Source: Phoronis australis (taxonomy: Eukaryota; Phoronida; Phoronidae). Taken from it: 64,000 bases of DNA. This document shows positions 59,701-64,000 of the stretch, piece after piece. Position 1 is the stretch's first letter; the number at the start of each line of letters is the position of its first letter. Location of the stretch: NCBI GenBank assembly GCA_002633005.1, contig NMRA01000203.1:566393-630392 (forward strand), given 5' to 3'. The translations under genes were made by a program, and so were the position numbers. The notes below the pieces were generated by a model. The model was not told the origin of the DNA. It worked only from the letters and a program-made list of their open reading frames with translations, and did not search any database.

Positions 59701-61202
59701 CAGTCCTGCTATCCTGCTGTCTGCTCTACATCTCACAAACCGCGGTTCTGATTTTGATGAAAATTGTCATAAGGATGTGGAGCACCATTAGTGCGACCTT
59801 GCTTGCCACCTTCATTTCTGCCCCTCTCCCTCAGTGGGACCAGGAATTAAGACGGGGTTTTACAGCATTTTGAGAGCGCTTCCGGATTATCGAACCGATT
59901 GAAGGTTTTCGACCACTTGACAAACTACGGAGTGACTATTTTGGTTTCGACAATTTTTAGTAGACATTGCGGAGAGAAAACTTTTTGACATCCAGTGAAT
60001 GGATCAACGTGTTTCCATGAAACTCGACGCAAAAGTATGTTAGGACAACATACCGGCAGCGGAATTTCTTTGCGACCATCAAATGGTTCACACAAAAATA
60101 CCTAATGTCTCAAGATGTCTTCATGAAAGAAATTGCGTTTCATCCCTGTCAACTATTCCACCTTGCTCACTAGAATTAGAAACTGGGTCAAGACGCTTTC
60201 GTGCCCTTACAATGAGGAATACTTGTATCGAGAATGTCCCTTTTACTGTACTCCCTTATGTCGTTTTGTGTCTATCTTTGCATCTGTCAAACCTCACGAT
60301 TATTTTTAGGGAACGAAGAAGACTACACCAGCCCGTTTTGGATGCCTAGTGCTGTGTCCCTTTATGGAATTTCTAAATATGCTTTATTGAAAAAGTCGAC
60401 CGGTCACTGACTAATTCAAAATATGATCTAAACGGCACATAAAACTTGTTTAATATTTATGATAAATGAGTTAATTCCTTCAATCCAAAACAAATCCTGT
60501 ACAGACAATTCACGTTGTAGTCTTCAATATGCACAAATTTACAGTTACTTTAAAATGTACTCAGTCAGAGTTCAAATTTCAACGCGTTTTACCAAACAGT
60601 ATGGTTATGCTTGTGAGGTGCACTACAAACGGCATTGAAACTTTCTGCTGATATCCTCCAGCTCTTGTCATCAACATAACAACTGAGCTTTTATCGTGGT
60701 ACATTTCTTTATTTTCTGCTGGTGCCGGTGCCCATATTTTCCACGAGTTTCATGCAATTTCCAGTCTTGTGAGAAGCTTGGGCGTATATTTTCCACCAAT
60801 TATAGAGTTGGGTGAATAATTTTAATATTCCTTGAAGTGCATTATGGTCTTTAATCGATTTTTTTCCAGGAGTGGTTTGATAAGTGGTTATCATCTACCA
60901 CAGACAAAGGTAGATTTCTGAAGTCCATCACGGTCAACAATGGCAAGTTTAAACGAGATATTTTGAAGAAACCCAAGTACAACTCCTGCGATCCTGTTGC
61001 CATGGCGGTTGCTATTGACAGCGCTGTCATTAAGGATCAGTCGATCTATTACTGTGATGTTGAACTGAGCGGGAAAATAACACGAGGTCAGATGGTGGTG
61101 GATTGGTCAAACAGTGCTGTTGACAAATGTCCAAATGTCCACATTGTCACCAAGCTTGATACAGAATTGATAAAAATGATGCTTGAACAAGCTGTAAACT
61201 AG
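53723..61202 (+). CDS. inosine-uridine preferring nucleoside hydrolase, 5 exons, Cys-type active site
   Basis: Hydrolyses the N-glycosidic bond of nucleosides to base and ribose; Ca2+-dependent, absent from mammals. Exons 53723-53920, 54766-54949, 56583-56699, 59244-59389, 60870-61202, all GT-AG with matching phases, give 325 residues, the usual family length. Motifs in order: IIIDCDPGVDDAHA (residues 11-24; Ca2+-binding Asp14, Asp16, Asp21), GSDGLGD (second exon), GPLTN (136-140), MGG, AEFNFSTDPEAA (175-185; Glu176 and Asn178 contact ribose) and NSCDPVAMA (253-261). Asp256 is the last Ca2+ ligand. Cys255 replaces the His of classical inosine-uridine hydrolases, as in the group III enzymes described from Caenorhabditis elegans. 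No signal peptide is seen, so it is likely cytosolic. Substrate preference cannot be read. Confidence 0.92.
55635..56100 (+). repeat. modular repeat fragment in nucleoside hydrolase intron 2
   Basis: Starts with the family terminus ATGCACCCACAAAAATCG, then CGTCCGCTG and modules with ATGATGAAATTTGGCAAACA and TGGCACCCCCTGTTAGCCAT. The tail module is missing, so it is truncated at the 3' end. Confidence 0.6.
58400..58800 (-). mobile_element. Penelope-like element remnant: GIY-YIG region and 3' end
   Basis: The minus-strand open stretch 58794-58537 reads LKTPLSNSQRSHVV, CQLNCNECEQFYIGV. This matches the start of the GIY-YIG endonuclease domain that follows the reverse transcriptase in Penelope-like retroelements (S-x-VVY-x-x-x-C-x-x-C-x-x-x-YIG). 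Just beyond it lies CTGAGAATGG..AAACCGAAACGTCG (58432-58465), a 3' sequence style common in these elements. The domain is incomplete, so this is an inactive fragment in intron 3 of the hydrolase gene. Confidence 0.6.
59555..59735. repeat. GT microsatellite followed by a 33-bp duplication
   Basis: 59557-59630 is a (GT)n/(GTGC)n run. 59670-59735 contains two copies of a 33-bp unit (CCTGCTATCCTGCTGTCTGC..). Between and after them are weak pieces of the modular repeat (CACATAGTGGCCATATTG; GATGAAAATTGTCATAAGGA) continuing to about 60350. All lie in hydrolase intron 4. Confidence 0.8.
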
Positions 61203-62075
61203 CAATCGAATGTAGGAAAATTTTAGGTTACTTTAATTGGTAACAGTCCTCCACTCAAACATGCTTTGTTGAAAACTACGCTTAATGAACGATGTATTAT
61301 TCGTTTGGTTCCAGTTTACAGAGTATACATACATTTTTCTATGAAATTGTTTTTGAGAAAATAATGTACTCTCATGTGCTAAAATACATCGGAATCGCGT
61401 ATTGTCTTGGAATAGCTAGTGTGTGGTATTGTTTTGTACTGTACATTGCTCTACTGTATTTCATTATTCAACCATTGTTTTTAAAACTTGTAAACACTGT
61501 ACGTTTAATTACTGAAATGGCTAATGTACAGTCTGATATTCGTATTTAACCTCAAGTTTAGAAAATCTGAAAACTAAATGAAGTTCAATTTTATCTGGCA
61601 AATTGGATCATGGGCCCTCTGCACAAAGGCAAATTGCAAGTATTTCTAGTTTGTTTTAATGTTTATTACGAAATCTTCAGAATACAATGAATATACATAA
61701 CCCAGAAAGCGCCAAGAGACATTAGATCTGGGTCAGCACTACCGGATACGTTTTGTAACCGGATACGTTTTGTAACCGGATACGTTTTGTTCCCAATTTG
61801 GCATATGGACATGCATGTGAATCTGTTCGCGCATGCAAAACACATTAAACAAAATGTGCAAAGAGCAAGTTTTCAAAATAACCAGTGAATGAAGGCTTAA
61901 CAGTTACGAGTGGTAGTTTTTGAGGTTTTTTCAGTTGAAGATTATCTAATATTTTTTAAAAATTGAAACAATCAGACAAAGCAAAACAGAGCGCAAGCCA
62001 CACAAAAAAACATCAACCCGGTTCAAGTTATGCGCATATAAAATAATCTTAAGATGTAAGAGTGCATTGTATTTT
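61203..62075. other. 3' flank of the nucleoside hydrolase; no further gene seen
   Basis: A short direct repeat ACCGGATACGTTTTGTA occurs three times in tandem at 61741-61790. No AATAAA is close to the stop at 61202. A hydrophobic open stretch near 61300-61540 has no supporting features. Confidence 0.4.
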
Positions 62076-62851
62076 ATGCGCCCACATTTATGTTATGATA
62101 GCCGTCCGGCGTCCGCTGCTCTTTCTCCAAAACCCTTTGACGTATATTCATGAATTGTATGTCGGACGGATCCGACAGCCGGTGTTCCCTGTAGTGGCAA
62201 TTTTATTTTTTTTACATTTACCTCTGTATCTTCAAGTCCTCAACGAATTTTCATAAAATTTGGAATATAGGCATCCATTTGTGAGATGATGACATCCTCC
62301 CATTTTCGGATCGATTTGACATATTTTGCACCACCTAGTGGCCATTTTTCTTGTTTTCGAGTCCGTTTTTTTGGCATCCGCCCCTGTATCAACCAAACCA
62401 TTGCAAGGATGATTATGAAAATGGGCTTATATGTTCTCGCTGTGAAGAGGACGGTTGAGTATGACGACTTCAACTATTGTGGCGCTTCCTAGTGGCAGTT
62501 TTGTTTTGTTTTGTGCCTTTAACTGTATCTCCTAAACCCACTTCATGGTCTTCATTAAATTTAGTAAATTTATTTATATGAAGTTGACAACGGACGACGT
62601 CGAATTTCTGACGGATCTGCCGAACACCGAGTCCCCTAGTGGCAATTTCCTTTTTTCACTTTTCCTTTGTTTCTCTTAAGTTCCTTGACAGATTTTTATA
62701 AAATTTAGTATAAATAGCTTTCTGATTAAAGAAACGATGGCATGTTCCCGTTTTCTAATAGATTCCACGTATTTTGTGCTATCTAGTGGCCATTTTAATA
62801 TAAATAAACACCCATAGAAGTGCACCGTTTGTCGTGCATTTGTGGGCGCAT
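62076..62851 (+). mobile_element. modular repeat element with inverted termini
   Basis: Left end ATGCGCCCACATTTATG (62076) and right end TTTGTGGGCGCAT (to 62851) are inverted repeats of at least 11 bp. Between them are modules A, B, C, A, B in order (ACCTCTGTATCTTCAAG; CACCACCTAGTGGCCATTTT; CAAGGATGATTATGAAAATG; TGGCGCTTCCTAGTGGCAG; CTATCTAGTGGCCATTTTAA) and the tail AAATAAACACCCATAGAAG. This copy gives the clearest outline of the whole family in the window. Confidence 0.65.
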
Positions 62852-62945
62852 TTCAACGCTCCGCGTTGCTCGTAATTTACTTTAAGTCATTCGTATAACT
62901 TTTATGCAACCGGGTACAAATCGGAAAGCACGAGCTATACACTAC

Positions 62946-63115
62946 CTTTTTGCTTGTTGAATTGCAAGATTTTCTTTCAAATCCGCATTTTCAGCCGACG
63001 ATTCCAGAAAGCATGCGCACAAATGGTGGACCGTGGAGACTCGTTTGGGAAGAGGCATCCCACGGGGCGCTTGGGGCCTCTTCAAGACATTTTCAGAATC
63101 TAGGCGAGCTAACAT
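62946..63115 (-). CDS. possible first coding exon of an unrecognised minus-strand gene
   Basis: From an ATG at 63115 the minus strand is open for 56 codons plus two bases to a donor AAAAG|gtagtg (62946/62945). The peptide is hydrophilic with a possible helical end (PQAPRGMPLPKRVSTVHHLC, ESSAENADLKENLAIQQAK). The frame is open upstream of the ATG as well. I found no continuing exon downstream, where the modular repeat lies. Family unknown. Confidence 0.25.
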
Positions 63116-63602
63116 GAATCCTGTTGCACTCCAGTAATAGCTTGTTACAGTTTCTTTTAGCTTTAGAGTAATATGTAGAAAATCTTCTTTCAAGGTCTTG
63201 AAATCCGTCGTTAAAATGTATAGATAATCGTAGAAACATCACTTCTGATACTCTCTTACACTCATTAAAGCACCACGTTTCTACCCAAAATACGATCCAC
63301 AACTGTGCTGGACCCTACTGCCGTTCTAGGATATTCCACAGATCATACATGTATTTTCTATTTTTACATAAAATTACAAGTACAGGTAAGAGTATAGGTA
63401 CAGGTAAGAGGAAACATCTAAATTTATTTTCAGCATACTTTGTAAACTGAATTTTTGTTTTAATTTTACTAAAACAAGCAATTTATTTATATTTTCCTTA
63501 TAACTAAATATCGTACAGATTTACTTGGAGGGCTTTTTTAAATTTATTGTCAAGTTTTCAGAGGAAACATCAAACATTAGCCGGTGGCTATTATCACTGA
63601 TA
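63116..63602. other. AT-rich flank, no gene seen
   Basis: Only a short duplication (AGTACAGGTAAGAG / GGTACAGGTAAGAG, 63378-63409) is notable. Confidence 0.4.
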
Positions 63603-63967
63603 ATTAACATATAGTACATATACAGTTAACATATAGGACATATACAGTTAACATATAGGACATATACAGTTAACATATAGTACATATACCAGTTAACATA
63701 TAGTACATATACAGTTAACATATAGTACATATACCAGTTAACATATAGTACATATACCAGTTAACATATAGTACATATACCAGTTAACATATAGGACATA
63801 TACCAGTTAACATATAGTACATATACAGTTAACATATAGTACATATACCAGTTAACATATAGGACATATACAGTTAACATATAGTACATATACCAGTTAA
63901 CATATAGGACATATACCAGTTAACATATAGGACATATACCAGTTAACATATAGTACATATACAGTTA
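63603..63967. repeat. 22/23-bp minisatellite, about 16 copies
   Basis: Unit AGTTAACATATAGTACATAT followed by AC or ACC, so lengths alternate between 22 and 23 bp. TAGTACAT and TAGGACAT variants are interspersed. It runs almost to the end of the window. Confidence 0.93.
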
Positions 63968-64000
63968 AAATCGAACTGAGTAACTAGAGACCAGACTCAA

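Overview
This is a piece of a nuclear animal genome. It is AT-rich. Its genes are split into short exons with GT-AG introns, polyadenylation signals lie outside the genes, and there are many SINE-like, foldback and tandem repeats. No bacterial or viral gene organisation is visible. Four products can be named by reading the exons directly: a small InaF-motif membrane protein, steroid 5-alpha-reductase, the nucleoporin aladin and a nucleoside hydrolase. A nucleoside hydrolase gene beside clear orthologues of vertebrate genes, with five SRD5A1 exons as in vertebrates, points to a marine invertebrate. A non-vertebrate deuterostome (hemichordate or cephalochordate) is my first guess; a lophotrochozoan is not excluded.

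Layout. 1-16 kb is gene-poor. It holds a block of three-module repeats (640-2515), an 8-copy 53-bp array (3464-3885), a 3.1-kb long inverted repeat (7818-10975), a compact palindromic element (13251-13428), and a cluster of hAT-like, foldback and tRNA-Lys SINE copies (14281-15880). At 16.0-23.3 kb an INAFM-type gene (minus) and SRD5A1 (plus) are divergent, with 136 bp between their start codons. 23.3-30.2 kb is intergenic and contains a 2.4-2.6 kb sequence present twice around an 842-base N gap. AAAS occupies 30189-46090 on the minus strand in 13 coding exons. 46-52 kb is intergenic with another foldback element and a SINE. At 52.1-53.0 kb (plus) there may be a small two-exon gene I do not recognise. 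The nucleoside hydrolase runs from 53723 to 61202 (plus, 5 exons). The window ends with a repeat element bounded by inverted termini (62076-62851), a possible minus-strand exon and a 22/23-bp minisatellite.

The genes are unrelated housekeeping or metabolic functions (steroid reduction at the ER, nuclear pore, purine/pyrimidine nucleoside salvage). They do not form a pathway.

The main caution is assembly quality. Several single Ns (17786, 34078, 37213, 39015, 48462) and the long N gap are each flanked by two nearly identical copies of the same sequence. They look like two haplotypes joined end to end. As a result one SRD5A1 exon and three AAAS exons appear twice, and naive gene models will be frameshifted. 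I found no convincing new multi-gene system. The most unusual items are the modular repeat family with inverted termini, a zero-spacer 68-bp palindrome, a minisatellite made from the aladin exon-7 splice donor, and a Cys-type nucleoside hydrolase.
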